A DNA stretch of 64,000 nucleotides from Aliibacillus thermotolerans. Lineage in GTDB: Bacteria; Bacillota; Bacilli; Bacillales; Marinococcaceae. The translations under genes and the position numbers were made by a program. Positions within the stretch are counted from its first letter, which is position 1, and each line of letters opens with the position of its first letter. Under the pieces are notes generated by a model. It saw only the letters and a list, made by a program, of their open reading frames with translations. It made no database searches and was not told the DNA's origin. The stretch is taken from NCBI RefSeq assembly GCF_027853235.1, contig NZ_WKJG01000028.1:97705-161704 (forward strand), written 5' to 3'. Positions 7,603 through 17,828 of this stretch are shown here, one piece after another.

Positions 7603-10173
7603 ATGGATATCATCCTTACCCATAACCATATGGATTTCGATGCTCTCAGTTCCCTCGTCGCTGCTTCTAAATTGCACGAGGAAGCAGCTATGGTTCTACC
7701 AAAACAACAAAACGACCAAGTGCAACAATTTTTAGCGATTTACCGGGATAGTTTCCCTTTTCTCACTGAAAATGAAGTAAATTGGGAAGATGTCCATCAT
7801 GTCATATTAACGGACGTCAACACGTTAAGAAGAACCGTCGCTCATCAAAAGAACGTTTCTCCTACTACAATCACCGTATACGACCACCACCCTCTCTCTC
7901 AAGACGAACGGGACGATAACATTACCTATTTTATTGAACCCGTCGGTGCGGCAACGACCATTCTTTTAGAAAAAATCATCGAGCAAAATATTGAGATTAC
8001 CGCCATTGAAGCGACTTTATTTGCACTTGGTTTATATAGTGATACCGGTTCTTTTACATACCCAAGTACGACGGCGCGGGATTTTCAAGCAGCTCTATTT
8101 TTAATGGAGCAAGGTATGCAATTGGAGATTGTTCAACGATTTTTTGATGAAACGTTGTCGGCATCTGCTCAAAGAATTTTTCAACATTATTTAGCAAACG
8201 CTAAGTCCATCGAATTGGATGGACTAGAGATTGTCATATCTACCCATTCCACGAATGAATTTGTAGGAAACCTAAATGTGATTACAAATCGTGTCTTGGA
8301 AACACTTGGAATAGACGCCATCTTTACTATTACTGAAATGAAAAACAAAGTGTTCATCATCGGTCGTTCCGCTTCCGAAAGAATAGACGTGTTACCGCTT
8401 ATCAAACAAGTAGGAGGCGGAGGTCATCGAAAAGCTGCCAGTGCGTCGATCAAACAAGGAGATATGGAAACCATCATACGTGAATTAAAGCAACATATGA
8501 AAAAAATTATTCGTCCTTCCATCACTGCCGAACTGTTAATGTCTTCTCCTGTAAAAACGATTACTGATGACACAACCATTGATGATGCGAAAGAACTTAT
8601 GTTGCGCTACGGACATAACGGCTTGCCCATCGTCAATCAGAAGGAAGAGATTGTGGGAATTATATCAAGACGAGACATTGATAAAGCGACTCGTCACGGT
8701 CTAGGACATGCCCCGGTCAAAGGGTATATGAGTCCAAAACCGATTACTGTCTCACGAACGACGCCTTTTGAAAAAATGCAACAGCTAATGATTCAATATA
8801 ATATTGGTCGCTTACCGGTAGTTGAGGAACAAAAAGTCGTAGGAATTGTTTCTCGCACTGATATTATTGAAGAAATGCACCGTTTTACGTCAGAAGAAAA
8901 AGAAGGAACAAAAAACATTCGCAAAGAAATGGAAAAATGGCTCACTCCTGAGACCTTAGCAGTGGTAAAAAAAGCAGGGGAACTTGCAACCAAAAAAAAT
9001 GTTAAAGCCTATATGATCGGTGGTATTGTACGAGATCTGCTCTTAAATAGACCCAATGAAGATATTGATGTCGTCATCGAGGGAGATGCTATTTCTTTTG
9101 CAATAGATTTTGCGAAACAAATTGATGGAACTGTCCATCAACATGAGTCTTTTCGAACAGCGACAGTAGAAACAAAAGAAGGAATTTCTATTGACTTTAC
9201 GACTTCTCGAACAGAATATTATGAAAAACCTGCAGCGCTTCCAACCGTTCTGTATTCAAACATAAAAGAAGATCTATCCCGACGAGATTTTACGTTAAAC
9301 GCCATTGCAGCATCCATTTTACCGGACACTTTTGGGGATGTTCTCGATTATTTTCACGGCGTAGAAGATATTGAAAATAAACGATTACAAGTGCTTCATA
9401 ATCTCAGTTTTATTGAGGATCCGACGAGAATTTTACGAGGCATTCGCTTTGAAGCACGCTACTCTTTCCGTATGTCACAAGAAACAGAAGCACTCATTGA
9501 GAACTCGCTTTCTTCCATTGCGAGCCTATCCAAAGAACGAATACAATCAGAGTTAAAAATCGTCTTTCAAGAAACTGATCCGATATGGAGCATGAATCGA
9601 TTAAACGAGTTAGGGGTACTACCTTACTTTTTACCACATAGCGCTTGGAATGAAAGAACACGCGCAACGTTACAGTACTATCTGGAAAAGGAAAGAGTCA
9701 CAGATGCGGAAGACGATTTCTTTTATATTATCTGCTCTTTATACGTCCACGATGACAAACGGTTGTCGCAATTAAAAAACATTCTTTTAACAAAGAAACA
9801 TCGCAGAGTCGTCCAAGAATTAATGACGTTATATAAAAACAGCACTTCGTTCCACGTAAAAAGCGCTGGAGCTTTTCATGATATGTGTCATTCATATGTA
9901 GATATTACGTTAATTATGGCAGTGATTGCTTTCATGACCGGAGATAAAGAACAACAGAGAATAGGATCATTGTTGCGTCAATATCATATAAAAAGAAAAA
10001 ACTTGCAGCGATTTGTTACAGGTGAAGATTTAAAAAAAGCAGGCATTCCCCCCGGCCCGCTCTATAAGCACATATTTTTTGAATTAGAAAAAGCAATCAT
10101 TGATGAAAAAGTATACGATCAATCCTCTGCTTTTCATTATATTCATGAGCATTTGTTACAAAATAGTAAATAA
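7603..10173 (+). CDS. DHH - CBS - CBS - tRNA nucleotidyltransferase (CCA/A-adding) fusion protein
   Basis: 856 aa with three modules. (1) A DHH/DHHA1 phosphoesterase-like part: HNHMDFDAL at 6-14, DHHPL near 94-98 and GGGGHRKAASA near 270-280. (2) Two CBS domains at about 305-425, which usually bind adenosine nucleotides. (3) A class II poly(A) polymerase/CCA-adding head from about 465: GGIVRD, the metal-binding DID, RRDFTLNA and the base-selecting EDPTR motif, followed by a helical tRNA-binding tail. It repairs or completes the 3' end of tRNA. The ATG has AAAGGAG upstream. Similar long fusions are known from Aquifex, Thermotoga and some Firmicutes, sometimes as the A-adding partner of a separate CC-adding enzyme. 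Ordinary Bacillus Cca is about half as long. Confidence 0.9.
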   Translation: MDIILTHNHMDFDALSSLVAASKLHEEAAMVLPKQQNDQVQQFLAIYRDSFPFLTENEVNWEDVHHVILTDVNTLRRTVAHQKNVSPTTITVYDHHPLSQDERDDNITYFIEPVGAATTILLEKIIEQNIEITAIEATLFALGLYSDTGSFTYPSTTARDFQAALFLMEQGMQLEIVQRFFDETLSASAQRIFQHYLANAKSIELDGLEIVISTHSTNEFVGNLNVITNRVLETLGIDAIFTITEMKNKVFIIGRSASERIDVLPLIKQVGGGGHRKAASASIKQGDMETIIRELKQHMKKIIRPSITAELLMSSPVKTITDDTTIDDAKELMLRYGHNGLPIVNQKEEIVGIISRRDIDKATRHGLGHAPVKGYMSPKPITVSRTTPFEKMQQLMIQYNIGRLPVVEEQKVVGIVSRTDIIEEMHRFTSEEKEGTKNIRKEMEKWLTPETLAVVKKAGELATKKNVKAYMIGGIVRDLLLNRPNEDIDVVIEGDAISFAIDFAKQIDGTVHQHESFRTATVETKEGISIDFTTSRTEYYEKPAALPTVLYSNIKEDLSRRDFTLNAIAASILPDTFGDVLDYFHGVEDIENKRLQVLHNLSFIEDPTRILRGIRFEARYSFRMSQETEALIENSLSSIASLSKERIQSELKIVFQETDPIWSMNRLNELGVLPYFLPHSAWNERTRATLQYYLEKERVTDAEDDFFYIICSLYVHDDKRLSQLKNILLTKKHRRVVQELMTLYKNSTSFHVKSAGAFHDMCHSYVDITLIMAVIAFMTGDKEQQRIGSLLRQYHIKRKNLQRFVTGEDLKKAGIPPGPLYKHIFFELEKAIIDEKVYDQSSAFHYIHEHLLQNSK

Positions 10174-10217
10174 AGAACGGTCGATAACACTTCTTCCTTC
10201 TTTATCCACTCTTCATC

Positions 10218-10226
10218 TGGTATAAT
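10218..10226 (+). promoter_or_regulatory. Extended -10 promoter of the LCP gene
   Basis: TGGTATAAT (10218-10226) combines a TG extension with a perfect TATAAT box. Only a poor -35 lies at the expected distance. The start codon is 35 bp downstream, after GAAGGGGG. Confidence 0.55.
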
Positions 10227-10260
10227 CGATTACGGGTCCATTGAAGGGGGTCAAGCACGG

Positions 10261-11250
10261 ATGGAAAAAAAGAAAAAATCATCCGTATATAAATATACGT
10301 TACTTATTTTTGTGTTATTTATTCTTGGAAGTGCTGTTTCTTTCGCATTCTTTGATGTTACGAATAAAAATAAAGTAGAAATGAAACATACAAATGACGA
10401 AGCAGAAACGAAAGATGACTACTTACCTCTCGTCGATCCAAAGCAAGAAACGGATTCACAGGAGGGATATGTGAACTTTTTAATCGTTGGAGTGGATGAT
10501 GAAGCGTCTGGTGCACAGCGTACCGATACAATTATGATAGTACAAACGTACCCGAAAAAAGGAGAAGTAAAACTTGCCTCCATTATGCGAGATAGTTATG
10601 TCGAAATACCAGGACACCAAAATAATAAAATCAATGCTTCTTTTGCCTATGGAGGAATCGATCTTTTAATCGAGACGATTCAAGAAAACTTCGACATTCC
10701 TATTCACTACTATCTGACGATTGACTTTGACGGTTTTATTCAACTTGTTGATACATTGGCTCCTGAAGGCTTAGAAATAGAAGTGAAGAATGATATGTAT
10801 TATCAAGATCATTCAGGAAATGTCAATATTCAGTTGCCTTCAGGAACAAAACGATTGGATGGAGAAGATACGTTGAATTATCTTCGCTTTCGAAGCGATA
10901 AAGAAAATGATTTTGGACGCATTGAACGTCAACAAGAAGTTATTCAATTATTACAAGATGAGATTATGTCTTTATCTACCGTTCTGAAAGTACCGGATCT
11001 TATCAATATTATTCAGCCGCGAGTGGAAACGAATTTGTCAACGAGTAACATGTTACGTCTTGCCAAAGATTATTTCCTTCAACCAATAGACGAAATCGAG
11101 ACCCTTCGGATTCCTGTAGATGACGCTTATACAAATGAAAAATATAGTCATGCAGGAATGGTATTAGAGTTGGACATGGAAGAAAACAAAAATGCGCTTC
11201 ATCACTTTTTTCACACAGAATCGGCTCCAACCGCTTCCGCGAATGAATGA
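10261..11250 (+). CDS. LytR-CpsA-Psr (LCP) family cell-wall transferase
   Basis: 329 aa. A lysine-rich N-terminus and one membrane span (about 11-31) place the rest outside the cell. The LCP domain runs from about residue 70 to 220: FLIVGVDDE, RTDTIMIVQ, the arginine-containing segment SIMRDSYVEIPG, NKINASFAYGG and YLRFRSDKENDFGRIERQQ are the usual family blocks. LCP enzymes move wall teichoic acids or other polymers from lipid carriers to peptidoglycan. The C-terminal 40 residues are acidic. The gene appears to be single, with its own promoter and a terminator shared with convergent fabF. The exact polymer is unknown. Confidence 0.9.
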   Translation: MEKKKKSSVYKYTLLIFVLFILGSAVSFAFFDVTNKNKVEMKHTNDEAETKDDYLPLVDPKQETDSQEGYVNFLIVGVDDEASGAQRTDTIMIVQTYPKKGEVKLASIMRDSYVEIPGHQNNKINASFAYGGIDLLIETIQENFDIPIHYYLTIDFDGFIQLVDTLAPEGLEIEVKNDMYYQDHSGNVNIQLPSGTKRLDGEDTLNYLRFRSDKENDFGRIERQQEVIQLLQDEIMSLSTVLKVPDLINIIQPRVETNLSTSNMLRLAKDYFLQPIDEIETLRIPVDDAYTNEKYSHAGMVLELDMEENKNALHHFFHTESAPTASANE

Positions 11251-11252
11251 AA

Positions 11253-11300
11253 AAAGACTGTTCCTTCTCTATTCCAAGAGAAGGTGACAGTCTTTTTTTA
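11253..11300. terminator. Bidirectional terminator between LCP gene and fabF
   Basis: AAAGACTGT..CCTTCTC pairs with GAGAAGG..ACAGTCTTT around a short loop, with A-runs on the left and T-runs on the right. It serves both convergent units. Confidence 0.85.
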
Positions 11301-12542
11301 TTCCGTGAATTTTTTAAAGATAATCGTTGCATTATGTCCCCCAAATCCAAGGGAGTTACTGAGTGCGACGTCAATATTTGCTTTGCGATGTTCATTAGGC
11401 ACATAGTCTAAATCACAAGCTGGATCTGCTTCCTTATAATTCATGGTAGGCGGCGCAATATTTTCTGCAATTGCTTTTACTGTAAAGATCGCTTCTACTG
11501 CACCGGCTGCTCCTAATAAATGTCCAGTCATCGATTTGGTCGAACTCACCATTAAATTGTACGCATGTTCCCCAAACACTTTTTTAATCGCAATCGTTTC
11601 ATATTCATCATTATATGGAGTACTTGTTCCGTGGGCATTAATGTATTGTACTTCTTCCGGTTGGAGATTTGCGTCTTGTAATGCTTGTTTCATCGCTCTC
11701 ACTGCTCCTTCTCCTTCTGGTGCAGGAGCGGTTAAATGATAAGCATCTCCAGTTGCTCCGTACCCAACAATTTCAGCATAAATATTGGCTCCTCTTTTTT
11801 GGGCAGACTCTAACGATTCTAAAATCATGATGCCGCAACCTTCTCCCATCACGAAGCCATCGCGATTTTTATCAAAAGGACGAGAAGCGCTGTGCGGATC
11901 TTTATTTGTTGTGATTGCCTTCGCGGAAGCAAATCCCGCTACTGCCATATTCGTAATAGGAGCTTCTGTACCACCTGTAATGATAGCGTCTGCATCGCCC
12001 CGCTGAATGGCTTTAAAAGCATCACCAATGGAATTTGTACCAGATGCACAAGCAGTGACAGTACAAGAATTAATCCCTTTTGCCCCTGTCGTAATGGAAA
12101 CTTGACCTGCTGCCATATCTGGAATCATCATCGGAACAAAAAACGGACTCACACGACGATATCCTCTTTTTTGGAAACGATGAAACTGTTCTTCATACGT
12201 TTCCATGCCACCAATGCCTGAACCAATCCAAACTCCAGTCCGATGAGCATTTTCTTCCGTAATTTCATATTTTGCATCCTCTAATGCCATTAATGCAGAA
12301 GCAACCGCAAATTGAGTAAAACGATCCATTTTGCGCGCTTCCGTTTTTTCTACAAAAGCAGTCGGATCAAAATCTTTTACTTCTCCCGCCACATGAACCG
12401 GGAATTGCTCTTTGTCTACGCGGGTCAATTCTCCAATTCCTAATTTACCTGCAACTGCATTTTCCCAAGAAGTATCTACGTGAAGACCTAACGGATTGAC
12501 TGTACCGAGTCCTGTCACAACGACACGTTTTTTATCATTCAT
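11298..12542 (-). CDS. fabF: 3-oxoacyl-[ACP] synthase II
   Basis: 414 aa from the ATG at 12542, where AAAGGAG lies 9 nt upstream; the longer frame to 12578 lacks a site. The condensing-enzyme triad is complete: Cys165 in TACASGTNS, the first His in [11 protein letters not shown] and the second in [17 protein letters not shown]. The enzyme elongates malonyl-ACP with acyl-ACP in type II fatty acid synthesis. It lies 42 bp behind fabH, forming the fabH-fabF operon of B. subtilis type. Expression should follow the FapR-like site upstream of fabH. Confidence 0.97.
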   Translation of the reverse strand: MNDKKRVVVTGLGTVNPLGLHVDTSWENAVAGKLGIGELTRVDKEQFPVHVAGEVKDFDPTAFVEKTEARKMDRFTQFAVASALMALEDAKYEITEENAHRTGVWIGSGIGGMETYEEQFHRFQKRGYRRVSPFFVPMMIPDMAAGQVSITTGAKGINSCTVTACASGTNSIGDAFKAIQRGDADAIITGGTEAPITNMAVAGFASAKAITTNKDPHSASRPFDKNRDGFVMGEGCGIMILESLESAQKRGANIYAEIVGYGATGDAYHLTAPAPEGEGAVRAMKQALQDANLQPEEVQYINAHGTSTPYNDEYETIAIKKVFGEHAYNLMVSSTKSMTGHLLGAAGAVEAIFTVKAIAENIAPPTMNYKEADPACDLDYVPNEHRKANIDVALSNSLGFGGHNATIIFKKFTE

Positions 12543-12584
12543 TTCCTTTCTCTCCTTTGTAAAATGCGAGTACCTCAAAAAGAA

Positions 12585-13520
12585 TTAACGCCCCCAGCGC
12601 ATTGCGGTAGCCCCCCAAACGAGGCCGGATCCAAATCCTACCATCACGATAAGATCTCCATCTTTTATTTTACCATTTTTTAATTGTTCTACCACCGCTA
12701 TTGGGATGGAAGAAGATGAAGTGTTGCCGTATTTATTCACCGTTACGGCCATCTTCTCTTTTGGTAATTCGAGACGCTCGCGAGACGCTTCCATAATACG
12801 GATATTCGCTTGGTGTGGAACGAGGAAATCTACATCTTCTTTTGTTAACCCTGCTTTTTCCACCACCCGTATGCTCGATTCTCCCATTTGCCTTACTGCA
12901 AATTTAAATACTTCCCGGCCATTCATAATAATTTTTGGATCTTGGCGAATATGCATGGCTCCTGCACCATCTGCCCCTAATTCAAAGGATAAAAATCCTT
13001 TTCCTTCCGAAACCGGACCAAGTACAGCTGCACCTGCTCCGTCGCCAAACAACACCGCTGTGTTGCGATCATTCATGTCGATGACGCGACTTAACTGTTC
13101 TACTCCAACAACTAACACTTTTTCATACGTCCCCGTTTTAATAAAAGCATCCCCAGTTGACAATCCATAAATAAACCCTGCACAAGCCGCACTTATATCC
13201 ATTGCAGCGGCATTTTTTGCTCCCAATCGTTCTTGAATCAGACAAGATACGGAAGGAAAAGGGTAATCCGGTGTAACTGTTGCCACTAATATTAAATCAA
13301 TCTCTTCCGGTTCCACTCCTGCATCTTTTAATGCGTCTACAGAAGCGTAGTAAGCCATATCTGACGTTTTGACGCCTTCTTCTGAAAAAATTCGTCGCTC
13401 AATTCCTGTCCGCGTGCGAATCCACTCATCAGATGTATCTAACGTTTTCTCAAAGTCTTTATTGGTAATTTCTTTCCCTTCGACAAATCGACCAATTCCT
13501 AAAATTCCTGCATTTCTCAT
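12585..13520 (-). CDS. fabH: 3-oxoacyl-[ACP] synthase III
   Basis: 311 aa, typical length. It starts fatty acid synthesis by condensing a short (in bacilli often branched) acyl-CoA with malonyl-ACP. The active-site Cys113 lies in ISAACAGF, the His in PHQANIRI and the Asn in [10 protein letters not shown]. The ATG is preceded by GAGGAGGAATTAG. It is first in the fabH-fabF operon, with a probable FapR operator in its promoter. Confidence 0.97.
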   Translation of the reverse strand: MRNAGILGIGRFVEGKEITNKDFEKTLDTSDEWIRTRTGIERRIFSEEGVKTSDMAYYASVDALKDAGVEPEEIDLILVATVTPDYPFPSVSCLIQERLGAKNAAAMDISAACAGFIYGLSTGDAFIKTGTYEKVLVVGVEQLSRVIDMNDRNTAVLFGDGAGAAVLGPVSEGKGFLSFELGADGAGAMHIRQDPKIIMNGREVFKFAVRQMGESSIRVVEKAGLTKEDVDFLVPHQANIRIMEASRERLELPKEKMAVTVNKYGNTSSSSIPIAVVEQLKNGKIKDGDLIVMVGFGSGLVWGATAMRWGR

Positions 13521-13566
13521 TCGTTTCTAATTCCTCCTCTTATACCAGGAAAGTTAACGGTTCATA

Positions 13567-13583
13567 TTATGACCTGGTTGTAA
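13567..13583 (-). promoter_or_regulatory. Probable FapR operator before fabH
   Basis: On the minus strand the sequence reads TTACAACCAGGTCATAA, a pseudo-palindrome TTA-N2-ACC-N-GGT-N2-TAA. This agrees with the FapR box of bacilli as I remember it, and it sits between the -10 box and the transcription start of fabH, where FapR represses until malonyl-CoA accumulates. Confidence 0.65.
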
Positions 13584-13611
13584 TTTTATACGAAAGTTTT
13601 CTTTCTGTCCA
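13583..13611 (-). promoter_or_regulatory. Sigma-A promoter of fabH-fabF
   Basis: On the minus strand TGGACA (13611-13606) and TAAAAT (13588-13583) are separated by 17 bp, with the FapR-like palindrome directly after the -10. Confidence 0.65.
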
Positions 13612-13654
13612 GATAAAAAAGAAAGAATAGGAAGACGATTTCTAGCATGAAATA

Positions 13655-13700
13655 TAAAAAACGAACAAACCAGCAAGGTCTGTTTCTCTCGCTGGTTTGT
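13655..13700 (-). terminator. Terminator of the arginine operon
   Basis: ACAAACCAGC pairs with GCTGGTTTGT across a 16-nt loop and is followed on the minus strand by TCGTTTTTT. It lies 16 bp after the argF stop and ends the argC-argF transcript. Confidence 0.85.
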
Positions 13701-13715
13701 CTCCATGATTTTATT

Positions 13716-14660
13716 TTATTGGATGACGGATGCAAGGATCGCTTTTTGGACGTGGAGGCGGTTTTCTGCTTCGTCATAAACTACCGAATGAGGGCCATCG
13801 ATCACTTCTGCAGCTACTTCTTCCCCGCGATGAGCCGGAAGACAGTGTAAAAATAAATAATCATCTTTGGCGTGGGAACATAAATCATTAGTGATTTGAT
13901 AGTTTTGAAATGCTTTCATTCTTTTTTCTTGTTCTTCTTCATATCCCATACTCGCCCAAACGTCGGTATACACAACATCGGCATCTGTTACTGTTTCCAC
14001 AGGATCGTGAGTTAGGGTAAATGTCGCTCCGTTGTCTTCAGCAATCTTTTTCGCTCTTTCCCAAATTTTATCATCGGGTTCATAACCTTCTGGTGTCGCA
14101 ATTGAAAAATCAAGTCCTAACTTCGCACATGCAATAAACAACGAATGAGCGACATTGTTCCCGTCCCCGACATAGGTTACTTTCAGATTGTCAAGGCTTC
14201 CTTTATGCTCTTCAATAGTCAACATATCCGCAAGGGCCTGGCAAGGATGATACGAATCCGTAAGCGCATTAATCACTGGAATAGAAGCATGTTCACTTAA
14301 TTCTGCTACTTTTTCATGAGAATTTGTGCGAATCATGATGGCATCGAGAAAACGAGAAAGTACTTTTGCCGTATCTTTTATCGGCTCTCCTCTGCCTATT
14401 TGCATATCCCGAGGGCTTAAAAAGAGCGCGTGTCCTCCTAGTTGTGTCATCCCGACTTCAAAAGAAACCCTTGTCCGTGTTGACGCGTTTTCAAAAATCA
14501 TTCCTAATGACTTTCCTTGAAGGAGTGGTTCATAAGGGTTTTTCTTCAAATATGCAGCAAAACGAAGCAGTCCTTTTATTTCTTCTGTGGAATAGTCAAA
14601 TAATGTAAGCATGTCTCTTCCTGTAATAGGTACGAGAGAGGCTTTTTCTTTTTGATTCAT
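13716..14660 (-). CDS. argF: Ornithine carbamoyltransferase
   Basis: 314 aa. Makes citrulline from ornithine and carbamoyl phosphate. The carbamoyl phosphate loop STRTRVSFE is near residue 55, and the ornithine/active-site Cys motif HCLPAHRGEEV is near 270. This is the last gene of the arginine operon, 6 bp after carB. Carbamoyl phosphate comes from the two upstream genes, so the operon couples supply and use. Confidence 0.97.
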   Translation of the reverse strand: MNQKEKASLVPITGRDMLTLFDYSTEEIKGLLRFAAYLKKNPYEPLLQGKSLGMIFENASTRTRVSFEVGMTQLGGHALFLSPRDMQIGRGEPIKDTAKVLSRFLDAIMIRTNSHEKVAELSEHASIPVINALTDSYHPCQALADMLTIEEHKGSLDNLKVTYVGDGNNVAHSLFIACAKLGLDFSIATPEGYEPDDKIWERAKKIAEDNGATFTLTHDPVETVTDADVVYTDVWASMGYEEEQEKRMKAFQNYQITNDLCSHAKDDYLFLHCLPAHRGEEVAAEVIDGPHSVVYDEAENRLHVQKAILASVIQ

Positions 14661-14666
14661 TATTTC

Positions 14667-17600
14667 CTACACTCCTTCATGTATTGATTTCATTGTTGAT
14701 AACCATTCTTCAAGCGACCGAGTTTGTACGCTTTCTTCCTTCAAAGCTTCAACGATAACAGATAATGTTTGCGGGTTTGTTACAATTGTTTTTCGTTGTT
14801 TTAATGCTTCTTGACGACGTTTCTTTCCTGTTTGAAATCCAACTTTTGGTAAGCTGATATATAAAACGGCCTCATCCCTTTGGATCCATGTTGAAAAAGG
14901 ATATTCTTCTTCCGTAACAAGCGTATAACCGAGAGCACGTAATTCCTGAAGTGGTCTTTCTGTTTCCTTTTGTAAGGTGTTATCTATATCACAAAACACC
15001 GAACCAGTTTTCTTAAAGAGAAGAGGCGTGTGACTTTCAGACCAAGCAAAAGCTTTTTTTAACGCTTCTTCTTTATTTCTTCCGATTCCAATTAATTCTC
15101 CTGTAGATTTCATTTCCGCTTCTAAAATTGGATCCATCCCAGCTAATTTCTCGTTAGAAAAAACCGGTGCTTTTACGGTATAATACGGTGTTTCTTCTCC
15201 AAGACCAACTTTTCCGTTCTTCCATTCTTTTAACGATCTTCCCAGCCACATATGAACGGCCCCTTCGATTAAGTTCGTTCCAGTCACTTTGGATAAAATC
15301 GGTACAGTGCGAGAGGCACGAGGATTTACTTCAATCACATACAATTCCCCATCCATCCAGACGAATTGTATGTTGAAAATACCGGTAAAATCCATTCCTC
15401 TGGCAATTCGTTTCGTATATGCAACCACTTTATCTTTCATTTCTTTTGTTAAAGAAAAAGGAGGGGTGACCGCCATCGAGTCCCCAGAATGGACACCTGC
15501 TCGCTCGATATGTTCCATGATACCTGGAATCCATATATCTTTTCCGTCTGTGACAACGTCTACTTCCAATTCTATTCCGGGGAAAAATGCGTCAATTAAA
15601 ATCGGATACGTGACCATATCGCTCTGTAAATAAGTCGTTAATTCTTCTTCATCGGTTAAAATGGCCATTCCTTGACCACCAATGACATAAGACGGGCGCA
15701 GTAACACCGGAAAGCCGATGGAGCGAGCTTTTTCTATGACGTCTTCTTCATTTTCCCCTGTCACACCGGGAATATGAGGTACGTTCACGTCTTTCATAAA
15801 GGCATAAAAACGACCGCGATCTTCCAATTGATCAATCGTATCAGCAGAGGTTCCTAACACGTTAAGGCCTGCTTTCTCCAATGCCTCAGTAAGAGAAATA
15901 CCCGTCTGACCGCCTAGTTGCACGATAACGGCTTCCACTTGTTCTCGCTTTGCCACATGGAGAACATCTTCTGCTGTTAATGGTTCAAAATATAAATGGT
16001 CGGCCATATGAAAATCAGTACTTACTGTTTCTGGATTGTTATTGATAATGACTGCTTCATATCCGTGCTTTTGCACTTCTAATGCTCCGTGGACGGAACA
16101 ATAATCAAATTCAATCCCTTGTCCGATGCGAATCGGTCCGGAACCGATAATTAATATTTTCGGTTTCCCTGTCTGCTCCTTTTTTTCACTCATTTGTTGC
16201 CAGCTGGAATAAAAATAAGGTGTTTTGGCATGATATTCAGCAGCAGACGTATCCACCATATGATAGGAGGGAAACAAATCCCATTCCTTTCGTTTCTCGT
16301 ATATCGTGTGCGTGGAAATATTCCATTGAGAAGCGAGCCACTCATCACTGAATCCGGCTTTTTTCCATTGGAAAAGTTGCTCTTTCGTGACATTGTGCCA
16401 TGTCGTCTCTTGAATGTCTTTTTCGAGCTGAACGAGCGTAAGAAAAGCATGTAAGAAATAACGATTCATTTTTGTTTTTTCATGCAAGACATCAATGGAT
16501 ATATCCCGACGTAACAACTCTAACAAAATAAAAAAGCGTTGGTCATCTTGTTGATCTAGAAGAGTAAATAACGTTTCAACTGACTTATTTCGAAGCGAAG
16601 GAAGAGATAATCCTTCTACCTTCAACTCCAATGAACGGACCGCTTTTTGAATCGCTGCTATGAAATTTCTTTCAATTGCCATTACTTCCCCTGTGGCTTT
16701 CATTTGGGTGCCGAGAGTGCGGTCGGCTTCCACAAACTTATCAAATGGCCATCGTGGAAATTTCACAACAAGATAATCTAAAGCCGGTTCAAAGCTTGCA
16801 AACGTATATCCTGTCATTGGGTTTTTTAATTCATGCAACAGATAACCGATGCTTAGTTTCGCTGCAATTCTAGCAATCGGGTAACCTGTTGCTTTGGAAG
16901 CAAGGGCCGAAGAACGACTCACACGCGGATTGACCTCAATAAAATAATATTGTTTACTATGTGGATCAAGCGCAAACTGAACATTGCAACCGCCAACGAT
17001 CTTTAAAGCACGAACGACTTTCATTGCGGCAGTGCGCAGCATTTGATATTCTTCGTCGGTTAATGTCTGTGCTGGAGCAACGACGATGGAATCTCCGGTG
17101 TGAATACCGACTGGATCGATATTTTCCATGCTGCATATCGTAATGCACGTATCATTTTCATCCCGCATCACTTCAAATTCTATCTCTTTAAAGCCGGCAA
17201 TGCTTTTTTCTATCAAACATTGATGGATAGGACTTGCATCAAGACCACCTTTCACAATGTAACGCAGCTCTTCTTCTGTATTGGCAATACCACCCCCGCC
17301 TCCACCAAGGGTATATGCGGGTCGAACAATAATCGGATAGCCGGTTGCGTTCGCAAACATTACAGCCTCTTCTACATTTTCAACAATTTCACTTTCTGGC
17401 ACTGGCTCCCCTAATTCATGCATCAGTGCACGAAACAACTCCCGATCTTCTCCTTGCTGTATGGAAGTAATCGGTGTTCCTAAAAGTTGGACGTTATATT
17501 TTTGTAAAATATTATTTTTGTGAAGCGCAAATGCAAGGTTTAAACCCGTCTGGCCCCCTAAAGTCGCTAACAATCCATCTGGATTTTCTCTTTCGATAAT

Positions 17601-17828
17601 TTTTTCGATCGATGCTACCGTGAGCGGTTCAAAATATACCTTATCTGCACATGATTCATCGGTCATGACTGTCGCTGGATTATTGTTTACTAAAATGACT
17701 TCCAATCCTTCTTCGCGTAAAGCAAGACAAGCTTGCGTCCCGGAGTAATCAAACTCCGCTGCTTGCCCGATAACGATAGGACCAGAGCCAATGACGAGGA
17801 CTTTTTTCATGGATGTTTGTTTAGGCAT
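14667..17828 (-). CDS. carB: Carbamoyl-phosphate synthase large chain, arginine-operon type
   Basis: 1053 aa with the two homologous halves of the synthetase. Each half has an ATP-grasp domain: VLVIGSGPIVIGQAAEFDYS at the start, and IGSGPIRIGQGIEFDYCSVHG near residue 560. The C-terminal regulatory domain is weakly conserved, as expected for arginine-specific enzymes. The large chain makes carboxyphosphate, adds ammonia and phosphorylates carbamate. Its start overlaps the end of carA by 8 bp, so the two are translationally coupled. The synthetase itself looks intact, unlike the partner CarA. Confidence 0.95.
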   Translation of the reverse strand: MPKQTSMKKVLVIGSGPIVIGQAAEFDYSGTQACLALREEGLEVILVNNNPATVMTDESCADKVYFEPLTVASIEKIIERENPDGLLATLGGQTGLNLAFALHKNNILQKYNVQLLGTPITSIQQGEDRELFRALMHELGEPVPESEIVENVEEAVMFANATGYPIIVRPAYTLGGGGGGIANTEEELRYIVKGGLDASPIHQCLIEKSIAGFKEIEFEVMRDENDTCITICSMENIDPVGIHTGDSIVVAPAQTLTDEEYQMLRTAAMKVVRALKIVGGCNVQFALDPHSKQYYFIEVNPRVSRSSALASKATGYPIARIAAKLSIGYLLHELKNPMTGYTFASFEPALDYLVVKFPRWPFDKFVEADRTLGTQMKATGEVMAIERNFIAAIQKAVRSLELKVEGLSLPSLRNKSVETLFTLLDQQDDQRFFILLELLRRDISIDVLHEKTKMNRYFLHAFLTLVQLEKDIQETTWHNVTKEQLFQWKKAGFSDEWLASQWNISTHTIYEKRKEWDLFPSYHMVDTSAAEYHAKTPYFYSSWQQMSEKKEQTGKPKILIIGSGPIRIGQGIEFDYCSVHGALEVQKHGYEAVIINNNPETVSTDFHMADHLYFEPLTAEDVLHVAKREQVEAVIVQLGGQTGISLTEALEKAGLNVLGTSADTIDQLEDRGRFYAFMKDVNVPHIPGVTGENEEDVIEKARSIGFPVLLRPSYVIGGQGMAILTDEEELTTYLQSDMVTYPILIDAFFPGIELEVDVVTDGKDIWIPGIMEHIERAGVHSGDSMAVTPPFSLTKEMKDKVVAYTKRIARGMDFTGIFNIQFVWMDGELYVIEVNPRASRTVPILSKVTGTNLIEGAVHMWLGRSLKEWKNGKVGLGEETPYYTVKAPVFSNEKLAGMDPILEAEMKSTGELIGIGRNKEEALKKAFAWSESHTPLLFKKTGSVFCDIDNTLQKETERPLQELRALGYTLVTEEEYPFSTWIQRDEAVLYISLPKVGFQTGKKRRQEALKQRKTIVTNPQTLSVIVEALKEESVQTRSLEEWLSTMKSIHEGV

